Assembly (NCBI RefSeq): GCF_042665595.1
Contig: NZ_JBHTCT010000007.1
Span: 115,908 to 179,907 of the forward strand
DNA from: Bhargavaea changchunensis
GTDB lineage: Bacteria; Bacillota; Bacilli; Bacillales_A; Planococcaceae
DNA length: 64,000 nt
Direction: 5' to 3'
The position numbers and the translations under genes were made by a program. Positions 8,072 to 16,465 of this stretch are shown piece after piece; the first letter of the stretch is position 1; each line of letters starts with the position of its first letter. Under the pieces are notes generated by a model. The model was given only the letters and a program-made list of their open reading frames with translations, did no database searches and had not been told where the DNA came from.

Positions 8072-8101
8072 ATGTAAGAAGGGCCGGGGATCGCCCGGCC
8101 C
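8072..8101 (-). terminator. Hairpin between PepSY gene and DUF6176 gene
   Basis: GGGCCGGG pairs with CCCGGCCC; the minus strand continues TTCTTAC, a weak T tract. It overlaps the DUF6176 leader, so it may also work as an attenuator. Confidence 0.55.
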
Positions 8102-8117
8102 TAGTGGTTCGTTTATT

Positions 8118-8816
8118 TTAGTCGTCCCAAGCTATGGTCAGGATCTCTCCGGTGATGGCGTGGATCTGGATGTCGGCTTCCCGGTCATCTGCTGTTTCGA
8201 CCTGGACCATGTAGTAGCCGCCGTCCTGGGTTTCCTCGAAGTCAATGTCGTCATCCGCTTCACCCGGGATTTCTTTGACAGCGATGGCCGCTGCCTCACT
8301 CGGAGTGATCCGGACGGACTGCTTAGGTGCTTCTTTCTGGTCCTGTGGTTCGGCCGGTTCTTTTTCCTTCACGGATTCCTTTATCTGCTCTCCGGTGACC
8401 GCATCGTACTCTGCTTCAGTCGTTCGGGTTTCGTCTTCGACGGTTGCCTTGTAGACATTGCCCTCCAGAGTAAGCGCCGACGGTTCGGATCCGTATTGCT
8501 CCGTGATTTCCGCTTTCATGTCCGCTTCCGGAATCGGTTCGACACTTTTCTTACTCTCCAGTGAAATGATTGCGCCACCGTCGCTGTCGACGACTGCTTC
8601 GAAGACGCCGTCGATACGCTCGAGCGTGACCCGATAGAGGTCGCCGTCCCGCACGATTTCCCGCACTTCTCCGCCGTACATATTCATCAGCTTTTGCTCG
8701 ACATCGTCCGCTGCCATCGCCTCCCCGCCACCGCGGGTTGCAATGAAGGCCACGACAATCACGATCAGTGCGGCTGCGCCGATTGCCGCGGGCCATAGCC
8801 ATTTTCGGTTATCCAT
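8118..8816 (-). CDS. Membrane-anchored PepSY protein (YkoI-like)
   Basis: A 232-residue protein with one N-terminal membrane helix (about 7-28) and three outside PepSY-like modules (about 38-88, 95-142, 168-232), the last beginning PSEAAAIAVKE and ending AITGEILTIAWDD. A Lys/Glu/Gln-rich linker lies before the third. Together with the secreted PepSY protein at 7041-7616 it sits downstream of the kinase/regulator pair at 9330-11365, matching the ykoGHI arrangement of Bacillus. AAAAGGAGGGAG precedes the start. What it inhibits or senses is unknown. Confidence 0.83.
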   Translation of the reverse strand: MDNRKWLWPAAIGAAALIVIVVAFIATRGGGEAMAADDVEQKLMNMYGGEVREIVRDGDLYRVTLERIDGVFEAVVDSDGGAIISLESKKSVEPIPEADMKAEITEQYGSEPSALTLEGNVYKATVEDETRTTEAEYDAVTGEQIKESVKEKEPAEPQDQKEAPKQSVRITPSEAAAIAVKEIPGEADDDIDFEETQDGGYYMVQVETADDREADIQIHAITGEILTIAWDD

Positions 8817-8885
8817 GCTGAACGGCTCCCTCCTTTTCTCTCATTATAGAAGGTGAAAATTAAAAAACGCTGAGAAGCCTGACGT

Positions 8886-9308
8886 TTATTCCGTCACGGT
8901 GTTGATCTGCCAGAGGATGCCGAAACGATCCTTGACCTGGCCGTAGGCGGGACTCCAGAACGTTTCCTGAACCTCCATGATCACTTCGCCGCCTTCCGAC
9001 AGAAGGCCGAATACGTCACGGGTCCTATCCGGGTCGGTCAGGGAAAGGGCGATTGACAGGTGATCGCCGACGGTATGCGGGTCGCCGGGGTTTGTATCGG
9101 AAATCATGAAGTCGGTGCTGCCGACTTTCAGATGGGCATTCAGCACCCGGTCCTTCATTTCTTCCGGCAACTCTTCACCCGGCTGTGACGGCATGTCACC
9201 GAAGGTCTTTACATCAAGCACTTCCGCCTGGAGTGCCTTTTCATAGAAGCGGACCGCTTCCTGTCCGTTGCCGTTCGTGACGAGATACGGGTACATCGAT
9301 TTAATCAT
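8886..9308 (-). CDS. VOC family protein (PhnB-like)
   Basis: A 140-residue vicinal-oxygen-chelate fold protein of the PhnB/glyoxalase group: MIKSMYPYLVTNGNGQEAVRFYEKAL at the N terminus and an ending FGILWQINT typical of the group. Members are often small enzymes or resistance-like binding proteins; the substrate is unknown. The second ATG (9308) is chosen because AAAAGGAG sits eight bases upstream, while the first (9314) is only two bases from it. It lies 21 bp downstream of the histidine kinase gene and may be co-transcribed. Confidence 0.82.
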   Translation of the reverse strand: MIKSMYPYLVTNGNGQEAVRFYEKALQAEVLDVKTFGDMPSQPGEELPEEMKDRVLNAHLKVGSTDFMISDTNPGDPHTVGDHLSIALSLTDPDRTRDVFGLLSEGGEVIMEVQETFWSPAYGQVKDRFGILWQINTVTE

Positions 9309-9329
9309 GTTCATCTCTCCTTTTAGGGT

Positions 9330-10676
9330 TCATGATTGCCGATTTGACGGGAAGCTGATTCTGAATACCGTACCAATGCCGACGACGCTTTCCACACTTA
9401 GTTCCGCCCCGAGTCCGTCCGCGATTTCCTTGGCCAGTGCGAGGCCAAGGCCGGTGCCGCCTGTTTTCCGGTTCCGGTCGCTGTCGACCCGGTAAAAGCG
9501 GTCGAACAGATGCGGAAGGTCCGCCTCCGGAATGCCCGGGCCGTGGTCGGCGACGGAAAGTTCAATGAGGCCTTCTTTTTCTTCCAGTATGAGCCTGACC
9601 GCGCCGTCACTGTACTTTCGTGCATTGTCCAGCAGGATAAAAAGCAGTTGCCGCAGCTTGTCCGGGTCGGTTTCGGCAAGAAGCTTGTCCGGTCCCTCGA
9701 TGGCAAATTCCTGGCCGTAAGCCTGGCGCATCGGGCGGACCGTCTCTTCGGAGATGCCGCGGATATCGGCCTGCCTGAAGTTATAGGCAGCCGACTGATC
9801 GGATCGCGCGAGGTCCAGGAGCTGGGCCGTCAGGTCTTTCATACGGACGGCCTGCGACAAAATGGCATCGACGGCTTCATTCGCGATGTTCCGGTCATCA
9901 AACCCGCGGCGCTTCAGCAATCTGGAGTAGCTTTCAATGACAGTGATCGGCGTCTTCAGCTCATGGGAGGCGTCGGAGACGAACCGTTCCTGCTTTTCAT
10001 AGTTCCGGCCAAGCTGGTCCATCATGTCGTTGTAGGCAAGGGTCATTTCGTGCAGCTCGTCCTTGCCGCGGGTTTCGTCGATCTTTTCATAGGTCCCCTT
10101 TTCACGGTTGTCCCTCATCGTGCCGGTCAGTTCATTGATTGGCCTGGTGACGATGCGTCCGAGGGCGACGCTCGAGGCGATGACCGGGATCATCGCTGCG
10201 GCAGTGAGGCCGATCAGGATCAGCCGGAGGGTGGACAGCTGACCTGCGATATCATCCGCCAGTTGGGTGATGCGGAGTTCGGCCACTTCACCGCCTGTGC
10301 CGATAAACGGCATGGCAACTGTCACGGCAGGTACACCTTCCACATCAGTGATCGTGTATGGTCCGTTGCCGTCCGGGTCAGTTCCGAAGCCGCGCAGCCG
10401 CTTGTCGCTGTAAACCTCTGTGATGACCCGCCCATCCGTTCCGACGATCAGCAGCGCGCCGTCCGGCGGCATGTAGGCCCGGATGACCATGTTCCTGTTC
10501 TGGGCAGCGGTTTCCTGCAGCGCCGAGGTCAGCTCCTCGCTTCTTGCCATCAGCTGATCCGCCTGCCGTTCGTACATCATTTTCTCGAACAGGAAGTAAA
10601 TGCCGATGCTGAGACCGGCCAGAATGAAGAACATGAGGAGCGTCGTGAATACGTGAATCCTCGTCTTCAGCTTCAT
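9330..10676 (-). CDS. Sensor histidine kinase, YkoH/ArlS-like
   Basis: A 448-residue kinase: membrane helix about 11-32, outside sensor region about 33-155, second helix about 158-180, HAMP about 180-230, H-box SDASHELKTPITVIESY (about 240), N-box ILLDNARKYSD, G-boxes VADHGPGIP and TGLGLALAKEI. It overlaps the regulator stop by 4 bp (ATGA type), so translation is coupled. With the PepSY genes downstream the set resembles B. subtilis ykoGHI. Confidence 0.9.
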   Translation of the reverse strand: MKLKTRIHVFTTLLMFFILAGLSIGIYFLFEKMMYERQADQLMARSEELTSALQETAAQNRNMVIRAYMPPDGALLIVGTDGRVITEVYSDKRLRGFGTDPDGNGPYTITDVEGVPAVTVAMPFIGTGGEVAELRITQLADDIAGQLSTLRLILIGLTAAAMIPVIASSVALGRIVTRPINELTGTMRDNREKGTYEKIDETRGKDELHEMTLAYNDMMDQLGRNYEKQERFVSDASHELKTPITVIESYSRLLKRRGFDDRNIANEAVDAILSQAVRMKDLTAQLLDLARSDQSAAYNFRQADIRGISEETVRPMRQAYGQEFAIEGPDKLLAETDPDKLRQLLFILLDNARKYSDGAVRLILEEKEGLIELSVADHGPGIPEADLPHLFDRFYRVDSDRNRKTGGTGLGLALAKEIADGLGAELSVESVVGIGTVFRISFPSNRQS

Positions 10677-11365
10677 TTCGGCGCTTCCTTCAGCACGTAA
10701 CCGACGCCGCGGACCGTATGGATGAGCCCCTCGCCGATCTTCTTGCGTACGTATCGGACATAGACATCCACGACGTTCGTATCACCGTAGTAGTCAAAGC
10801 CCCACACCGCATCCAACAGTTGCTCACGCTCGAACACACGGTTCGGATGTTTCAGTAAATACAGCAACAGGTCGTATTCGCGCGGGGTCAGGTCGATGGA
10901 ACGCCCGTCACGGGTAACGTCGCGCGTCTCTTCGTTCATGGTGAGTCCGGCGAACGAATGGATGTGTTCAGGCGTCTCCTCTTTCGGTGCTGCCAGCGCC
11001 TTCGCTACACGCAGTGTTGCCCGGATGCGCGCCAGAAGCTCCTCGATCTCGAATGGCTTCGTGACGTAGTCGTTCGCCCCGAGATCGAGACCCGCCACCT
11101 TGTCCTCCACCTCATTCTTTGCCGTCAGCAAAATGACCGGTACCGCCTTGTCACTCGCACGGATGCGGCGCAGCACATCAAGCCCGGACAAACCCGGAAG
11201 CATCAGATCGAGCAGTACGAGATCCCATCCGCCCCCGCGGAACTTGATGAGCCCCTCGTCACCCGCATGCGCCACCCCGGCCTCGTAGCCCTCAAACTCC
11301 AGCTCGAGTTGCAGCACCCGCGCGATATTCTCCTCGTCCTCCACAATCAGGATCCGTTCTGCCAT
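10673..11365 (-). CDS. OmpR-family response regulator, YkoG/ArlR-like
   Basis: A 230-residue regulator with receiver domain (about 1-120; Asp in LVLLDLMLPG, Lys in YVTKPFEIEELLARIRA) and winged-helix domain (about 135-228, with TPREYDLLLYLLKHPNRV and VRGVGYVLKE). It is first in the operon regulator-kinase-VOC-PepSY. GAGAAGGAGG precedes the ATG. Confidence 0.92.
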   Translation of the reverse strand: MAERILIVEDEENIARVLQLELEFEGYEAGVAHAGDEGLIKFRGGGWDLVLLDLMLPGLSGLDVLRRIRASDKAVPVILLTAKNEVEDKVAGLDLGANDYVTKPFEIEELLARIRATLRVAKALAAPKEETPEHIHSFAGLTMNEETRDVTRDGRSIDLTPREYDLLLYLLKHPNRVFEREQLLDAVWGFDYYGDTNVVDVYVRYVRKKIGEGLIHTVRGVGYVLKEAPK

Positions 11366-11552
11366 GCCGTCCGCCTCCTTCTCTTTCTACCTACAACTAT
11401 GATTGGGAAGGATTTCGGCGTCAAGGGCGGAGGGTCTCACGGCCTGCAGGCAGCACAGAGCGTGCGGCGCACGGCTTTTCTTCCCCAAAAGGGTTCACCG
11501 TCCGTGCCGGTGGTACACTGTTGGTAACGAGTTTTTAAAGGAGGGGTTTTGG

Positions 11553-12287
11553 ATGAAAGTGATTCCTGTCGGGATCTGGGGCGGTTATCCAAAGGCGGAG
11601 TCGGCGACGTCGTCGTTCCTGATCGAGCATGAGGGGTTCCGGGTGCTGTTCGACTGCGGGAGCGGGGTGCTGGCGCAGGTGCAGAAATACGTGTCGCTTG
11701 ATGAGATTGATGCGGTCGTGATCAGCCATTATCACGCGGATCATGTGGCGGATGTTGGGAGCCTCCAATATCATCATCTGATTGCGTACTACACGGGACG
11801 GCCGCTCCGGAAGCTGACGTTTTACGGTCATGACCGGGATGCGGACGGGTTCTCGAAGCTGACGTATAAGGAAGTTGCCGAGGGCCATGCGGTGGCGCCG
11901 GGCGAGACGTATGAGATCGGGCCATTTTCGGTGACGTTTGCCGAGACGGTGCACCCGGTGTACTGCCTGGCGGCGCGGTTTGAGGCCGATGGCAAGGCAG
12001 CCGTGTTCACAGCGGATACCGAATTCCACGCGCCGCTCGCGGAGTTCGCGTCGGGGGCGGATCTGCTCGTGAGCGAGGCGAATCTGTATGAGGAATACAA
12101 GGGCAAGTCGCCAGGGCACATGGCGGGCAGCGAGGCCGGCGAGCTTGCGCGTTTGGCCGGTGCGAAGCGGCTTTTGTTGACGCACCTGCCCCAGGACGGC
12201 GATGTACAGCTGATCTTGTCCGCGGCGCAGGAGGCATTCGGCGGGAGTGCGCGGCTGGCGGAAGCGGGAGAAGTTATTGAGATATGA
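11553..12287 (+). CDS. MBL-fold metallo-hydrolase, YhfI-like
   Basis: A 244-residue metallo-beta-lactamase-fold hydrolase close to ribonuclease Z-type proteins: metal motif SHYHADHVAD (about residue 57-66), later His in ETVHPV, FTADTEF and LLTHLPQ. Related to B. subtilis YhfI, whose substrate is unknown; a phosphodiesterase or RNase-Z-like reaction is possible. The start at 11553 follows AAAGGAGGGG; the longer reading frame upstream lacks a ribosome site. Confidence 0.87.
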   Translation: MKVIPVGIWGGYPKAESATSSFLIEHEGFRVLFDCGSGVLAQVQKYVSLDEIDAVVISHYHADHVADVGSLQYHHLIAYYTGRPLRKLTFYGHDRDADGFSKLTYKEVAEGHAVAPGETYEIGPFSVTFAETVHPVYCLAARFEADGKAAVFTADTEFHAPLAEFASGADLLVSEANLYEEYKGKSPGHMAGSEAGELARLAGAKRLLLTHLPQDGDVQLILSAAQEAFGGSARLAEAGEVIEI

Positions 12288-12292
12288 ATGAG

Positions 12293-12330
12293 AAAAGGGT
12301 TCCGCCGGGGATGGCGAAACCCTTTTCTTT
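12293..12330 (+). terminator. Terminator of MBL-fold gene
   Basis: AAAAGGGTT pairs with AACCCTTTT, with an inner GCC/GGC pairing, then CTTT. It directly follows the stop at 12287. Confidence 0.8.
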
Positions 12331-12433
12331 GTAGGTCTAATTTGCTATTTCGGGCTAATCATATAGAATGTTGTAGTTGGTGCTGCAGACATTTATCTTA
12401 ATTTTCAACATGTGTTAAGGAGGATAAACGATC

Positions 12434-12769
12434 ATGGCTGTTTTGCCGAATTGCCCCAAATGCCAGTCGGAGTATACTTACGAGGACCGTAATGTATTCG
12501 TATGTCCTGAATGTGCAAATGAGTGGACACATGAAGATGTAGAAAAAAGTGAGGAAAACGTTGTAAAAGACGTCCACGGAAATATTTTGAAAGATGGAGA
12601 TACGGTGACCGTCATTAAAGATTTAAAAGTGAAGGGCAGTTCATCAGTCCTCAAAATCGGTACGAAAGTAAAAGGGATTCGTATCGTTGACGGTGATCAC
12701 AATATTGATTGCAAGATCGATGGATTTGGTGCCATGCAACTGAAATCTGAATTTGTAAAAAAGGCCTAA
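12434..12769 (+). CDS. yjdM: YjdM/PhnA-type zinc-ribbon protein
   Basis: A 111-residue protein of the YjdM (formerly PhnA) family. N-terminal zinc ribbon with two Cys pairs (CPKC about 8-11, CPEC about 27-30), then a KOW/SH3-like C-terminal domain with the family signature VKDVHGNILKDGDTVTVIKDLKVKG and a conserved KSEFVKKA end. Its function is unknown; the old link to phosphonate use comes from E. coli naming only. TTAAGGAGGATAAAC precedes the ATG. Single gene with its own terminator. Confidence 0.93.
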   Translation: MAVLPNCPKCQSEYTYEDRNVFVCPECANEWTHEDVEKSEENVVKDVHGNILKDGDTVTVIKDLKVKGSSSVLKIGTKVKGIRIVDGDHNIDCKIDGFGAMQLKSEFVKKA

Positions 12770-12771
12770 TC

Positions 12772-12810
12772 ATGGTCTCGTATTCCCCTACGGAATACGA
12801 GACCATTTTT
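12772..12810 (+). terminator. Terminator of yjdM
   Basis: Perfect 15-bp stem ATGGTCTCGTATTCC/GGAATACGAGACCAT followed by T4. Confidence 0.9.
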
Positions 12811-12835
12811 CGCACACAGGTGATGAAGGAGGGCC

Positions 12836-12871
12836 CTAATCTTCAAACTCGGCCTGCTTTATTTCAAACTC
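12836..12871 (+). repeat. 21-bp-period array, two units (word TAATCTTCAAACTC)
   Basis: CTAATCTTCAAACTC at 12836 and a decayed copy CTTTATTTCAAACTC at 12857, exactly 21 bp apart. It lies between the convergent yjdM and NERD genes, on the downstream side of the yjdM terminator. Confidence 0.75.
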
Positions 12872-12882
12872 ACTAAAAGGAC

Positions 12883-12910
12883 AAGGGGGTTCGCTGCGGC
12901 GAACCTCCTT
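12883..12910 (-). terminator. Probable terminator of NERD gene
   Basis: GGGGGTTCGC pairs with GCGAACCTCC three bases beyond the NERD stop codon; the T tract on the minus strand is weak. Confidence 0.6.
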
Positions 12911-12912
12911 TC

Positions 12913-13881
12913 CTAATACGGCCGGCGCGTCAGGGGCATTGTGTAGTCCCAGACATAACAGGTCGCCCGGCCCTTTCCTTCTTTTTTCAGTGGATAGAAT
13001 TGAAGCAGGCGGGAGGCGGCGCCCGGGCTTTTCATGCCGAATAGCTCCCGGACCTGTCTGTTCACGAGCGTCCGGCTCCTTAGGGTGAACCAGTCTTCCA
13101 ATGTGCGGGCGAAGGGGTCGGCGGTCTTCCAGTTGCAGGCCGGGCAATACCAGGTCCGTTCGCTTTTGCGTGCAAGACGGCCATCGCATGGCTCACAGAG
13201 CGGGGCCCACTCAACCTCTTCGGCAGGGATGCCGAACCGCCCGATCAGCGGGAAAGCGATATAAGGTCTGTTATGGCGGCGAATGTAGGCGGCAAGTTCC
13301 CAGAGCTCCCGCTCGCTCATTCCCCTCTCTTTCCCTCTTCCGGCCAGATGTTTGCGGATTTCACGGAGGCTGAAGATGCGTCCATTGGCTGGAGGTTTCT
13401 CGATGATCGCGCTTCCCGTCATGATGACAGCGCCATCTGCCCTGAATGGTATACCGTGCAAGTGAAACCAGACCTGCAGGTTGGCGATTTCGTCCTGCAA
13501 CTGCAGCATGGGACAGTCGTAGCGGTCAGTGATGCTTCCATGTTCGTCCACCTTGTCCAGCCTCTTGGGGTGTTCCTCAAACCGGAGCCTTCCGGCCATG
13601 TTCTTGGCTTCGTAAATAACCGCTCCCGAGGGCAGAAGGATCAGGACATCGAGCTGGACGTATTGCCCCGGCGTGACTTCCAGGCTGACGTCCCAAAGTA
13701 CGGGCCAAGGGAGTTCCAATCGCCGGATATAATTCAAAACCTTTTCTTCTCCCGCAATTCCGGCCTGGATGGAATTCATTTTCCCCTTGATCTCTGCGTA
13801 AGACCGGTGGCGGCTGCCCACACGGACGAGCAGCCGTTCATGCGCCTTCCCTTTAAGAATCTTCATCGACTCGTTTCCCAA
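12913..13881 (-). CDS. NERD-domain nuclease-like protein with zinc ribbon
   Basis: A 322-residue protein. The NERD domain (about 33-150) shows the restriction-like catalytic residues: GIAGEEKV (Glu), QLDVLI (Asp) and VIYEAKN (Glu-x-Lys). A Cys4 zinc ribbon (CEPC ... CPAC, about 230-255) and a helix-turn-helix-like C terminus follow. NERD proteins are presumed DNA-processing enzymes; the role is untested. The start is taken as TTG at 13881 with AAGGAAGGGG eight bases upstream; ATG at 13866 is an alternative. A terminator at 13985-14010 rules out a longer start. It is a paralogue of the protein at 24660-25685 and is flanked on both sides by 21-bp arrays. Confidence 0.82.
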   Translation of the reverse strand: MGNESMKILKGKAHERLLVRVGSRHRSYAEIKGKMNSIQAGIAGEEKVLNYIRRLELPWPVLWDVSLEVTPGQYVQLDVLILLPSGAVIYEAKNMAGRLRFEEHPKRLDKVDEHGSITDRYDCPMLQLQDEIANLQVWFHLHGIPFRADGAVIMTGSAIIEKPPANGRIFSLREIRKHLAGRGKERGMSERELWELAAYIRRHNRPYIAFPLIGRFGIPAEEVEWAPLCEPCDGRLARKSERTWYCPACNWKTADPFARTLEDWFTLRSRTLVNRQVRELFGMKSPGAASRLLQFYPLKKEGKGRATCYVWDYTMPLTRRPY

Positions 13882-13984
13882 CCGATCCGCCCCTTCCTTT
13901 TTCCGAACCATACCATAACCGGGTGTCCGCCGGAAGACAACTCGGCATCTTTGAATTTTGAGGCGTTTTTGCATGTCAAAATTG

Positions 13985-14010
13985 AAAAATGCCCCGGCTG
14001 GCGGGGCATT
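13985..14010 (-). terminator. Terminator downstream of the arginine operon
   Basis: AATGCCCCG pairs with CGGGGCATT, with a T5 run on the minus strand. It lies between the array behind rocE and the NERD gene, so it isolates the NERD gene from the operon. Confidence 0.85.
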
Positions 14011-14029
14011 CATATTAGCGTATTTAGAC

Positions 14030-14092
14030 GGGTTTGAAGATTCGTGTCCTGAGTTTGAAGATTACCGCCCCGAGTTTGAAGATTAGCACACT
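14030..14092 (-). repeat. 21-bp-period array, three units (word TAATCTTCAAACTC)
   Basis: Units start at 14030, 14051 and 14072 on the plus strand as (G)GGTTTGAAGATT, GAGTTTGAAGATTA and GAGTTTGAAGATTAG; read on the minus strand this is the TAATCTTCAAAC word. It begins eight bases after the transporter stop codon at 14100. Confidence 0.9.
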
Positions 14093-14099
14093 CACGCTA

Positions 14100-15518
14100 T
14101 CATTCTACCGTCGCCGGCGGTTCGGGCACGACTTTCTTCCCACGCATTTCCTTGACCTTGTAGAAAACCATGCAGGCGATGAAGAAGCCGACGCCGTAGA
14201 TGAGGCCGATGCGCTGGGTCGGATCGACGAACAGGAATCCGAGGATGAGCAGGCAGAAGGCGATGCAGAACAGCGGCAGGAACGGATAGAGCGGTGCCTT
14301 GAATTTCAGGTCCTCGATACGGCCGCCGTCACGCACATATTTTCTGCGGAACATGAACTGGCTGGCGGCGATGCCCATCCAGGAGATCGTGACAGAGATG
14401 CCGGCGATCGACATCAGCAGGACAAAGACGGCGTCGGCTTCCATGAAGCTAGTCAGGAGCGACAGGAGCGAGAAGACCATCGTGAAGAGCAGCGCGTTCA
14501 GCGGGACTTTGCGCTTGGTCAGCTTGCGGAACAAGCCCGGTGCCATGCCTTCGCCTGACATCGACCAGAGCAGGCGCGTTGATGCATAGAGGCACGAGTT
14601 GCCGACGGACAGGATGGCCGTCAGGATGATGAAGTTCATGATGTCCGCGGCGAACGGCACGCCGGCGATGGTCATGAGCGTGACGAACGGGCTTTCAAGC
14701 AAGCCGAGTTCGGACGCCGGGAAGATCGAAGACAAAATGACGATGGATGCGATGTAGAATAGGATGATGCGGACCAGGATCGTGCGGATTGCGCGCGGGA
14801 TGTTCTTTTCCGGGTTTTCCGTCTCCCCGGCCGCAACCCCGACCAGTTCTGAGCCCTGATAGGAGAAGATGACGTTCATCATCGTCACAAAGACGATGGC
14901 GATCCCCGCCGGGAACAGGCCGGTCGGCGCAAGGTTGGACAGCCCCGGTGTCGGCCGGTCGGCGAGCGGCACCGCTCCGAAGATGGCCAGCGCGCCGATG
15001 ATGATAAACGCGATGACCGCAAGCACCTTGATGCCGGCGAACCAGAACTCCGCCTCCGCGAAGCCCCGTGTCGAGAGTGCATTCAGCCCGAACAGAAGCA
15101 GCATGAAGACCGCGCACCAGATCCAGACCGGCACATCCGGATACCAGTGCTGCATGAGGATCCCGGCTGCGGTAAACTCGACGCCCGCGGTCGCGGCTGA
15201 TCCGACAAAGTACATCCAGCCAAGCGAGAATCCGGCGGAAGGACTGATGAATTTTGTGGCGTACGTCTGAAAGGATCCGGTGACCGGCATATGAGTCGCC
15301 AGTTCTCCGAGGCAGGTCATGACCATGTACAGGATGAGCCCTCCGACGAGATAACCGAGAATGGCGCCTCCCGGACCGGCCTGGTTGATCGTATAACCGG
15401 CGTTCAGAAACAGCCCCGTCCCGATGACACCGCCCAGGCTCAGCATCAGCAAGTGCCGGCTCTTCATGGAGCGGTTCAGTTCCTGTGGAGGCAGCAGCGT
15501 TTGTGGATCGTTCATCAT
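14100..15518 (-). CDS. Amino acid permease, RocE-like
   Basis: A 472-residue APC-superfamily permease with about 12 membrane helices and the family N terminus RSMKSRHLLMLSLGGVIGTGLFLNAG. Members close to this carry arginine, lysine or GABA. Its place at the end of an operon with RocB-like and DDAH-like enzymes suggests uptake of arginine or a related guanidino compound; the substrate is inference. It follows the DDAH gene after 166 bp that contain a hairpin. Confidence 0.87.
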   Translation of the reverse strand: MMNDPQTLLPPQELNRSMKSRHLLMLSLGGVIGTGLFLNAGYTINQAGPGGAILGYLVGGLILYMVMTCLGELATHMPVTGSFQTYATKFISPSAGFSLGWMYFVGSAATAGVEFTAAGILMQHWYPDVPVWIWCAVFMLLLFGLNALSTRGFAEAEFWFAGIKVLAVIAFIIIGALAIFGAVPLADRPTPGLSNLAPTGLFPAGIAIVFVTMMNVIFSYQGSELVGVAAGETENPEKNIPRAIRTILVRIILFYIASIVILSSIFPASELGLLESPFVTLMTIAGVPFAADIMNFIILTAILSVGNSCLYASTRLLWSMSGEGMAPGLFRKLTKRKVPLNALLFTMVFSLLSLLTSFMEADAVFVLLMSIAGISVTISWMGIAASQFMFRRKYVRDGGRIEDLKFKAPLYPFLPLFCIAFCLLILGFLFVDPTQRIGLIYGVGFFIACMVFYKVKEMRGKKVVPEPPATVE

Positions 15519-15628
15519 TTCCCCCTGTCCGGCGATTCCGTACCCCTTCAGCCGGAAACCGCCTGTTTTGTTGTGAATCCGCTTACAGCAATGGCTAATG
15601 GTGGCAATTTTCAGTCACTATCACTATC

Positions 15629-15679
15629 GGAAATGGGAGGACCCGGACGCGCGACGGCGGTCGGTTCCTCCCCATTTCT
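15629..15679 (-). terminator. Intercistronic hairpin before the permease
   Basis: AAATGGGAGGA pairs with TCCTCCCCATTT (one bulge) around a GC-rich loop, right after the DDAH stop codon. No clear T tract, so it may stabilise the upstream mRNA or reduce permease expression. Confidence 0.4.
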
Positions 15680-15684
15680 CTTAA

Positions 15685-16452
15685 TCAAAACCTCAGCGAC
15701 AGACAGCTGAGTCCCCCGTCCTGCTTTTGGACTTCGCTCATGTCGAGTTCCAGGGTCCGGTAACCTGCTTCTTCGATCTTGCGCTTCGTTTCCGGGTAGC
15801 CGGACGGGATGATGACGGTGTCGTTGACCTTGATGCAGTTGGCGGAGTATTCGTCTTCCTTGCTGATGACGATCCGGTTGTAGTCTGCAAATGCCGGGTG
15901 GTCGATGAACTCTCCGGCGACGACCATGTTGTTGTTGCCGAGGTAGGCAATTCCCGTCTTCAGATGGAAGAATTCCTTGAGCGGAAGGATATCCGCCTTG
16001 TATCCTTCTTTCTCTACGATCTCTTTGAGCTGGCGGGCGCCTTCTTCATTGGTGCGCTCGGACAGGCCGATGTAAAAGTGGTCGTCTGCCTGGAGCACAT
16101 CGCCGCCGTCGAGATAACCCGGCGCTTCGATATGGTAGAACTTGTCGTAGAAGTTCTTCAGGGCCTCTTCGATCGCATCCTTTTCCCCATTTCGGGATTC
16201 CGCGCCCGGATTGGCGATCACGGCGAATTCCGGCGTCAGGACAGCAGGGTCCTCGACGAATACGGAGTCGGGGTACTGCTCGTCTGCCTGAAGTTCGGTT
16301 GCTTCGACTCCGCAGCTTTTCAGCGCTTCGACGTAGGCTTTGTGCTGTTCGACGACCTTCTCATAGTCCGGCTTGCCGAGGTCGGAGGTTGTCAGCCCGT
16401 CCACATAGCTTCTGGCGGGCGCTTTGACGATGACGTTCTGGAATCGGGACAT
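15685..16452 (-). CDS. DDAH-like guanidino hydrolase
   Basis: A 255-residue pentein-fold protein of the dimethylarginine dimethylaminohydrolase group. Landmarks: DSVFVEDPAVL, GYLDGGDVL, FHLKTGIAYLG with the catalytic His, and catalytic Cys in GGLSCLSLRF at the very C terminus. It should cleave the guanidinium group of arginine or N-methylarginine to citrulline plus an amine. The start at 16452 follows GAAAGGAAG; an in-frame ATG at 16512 has no such site. It is 13 bp downstream of the RocB-like gene. Arginine deiminase activity cannot be excluded. Confidence 0.88.
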   Translation of the reverse strand: MSRFQNVIVKAPARSYVDGLTTSDLGKPDYEKVVEQHKAYVEALKSCGVEATELQADEQYPDSVFVEDPAVLTPEFAVIANPGAESRNGEKDAIEEALKNFYDKFYHIEAPGYLDGGDVLQADDHFYIGLSERTNEEGARQLKEIVEKEGYKADILPLKEFFHLKTGIAYLGNNNMVVAGEFIDHPAFADYNRIVISKEDEYSANCIKVNDTVIIPSGYPETKRKIEEAGYRTLELDMSEVQKQDGGLSCLSLRF

Positions 16453-16465
16453 GGAGATCTTCCTT

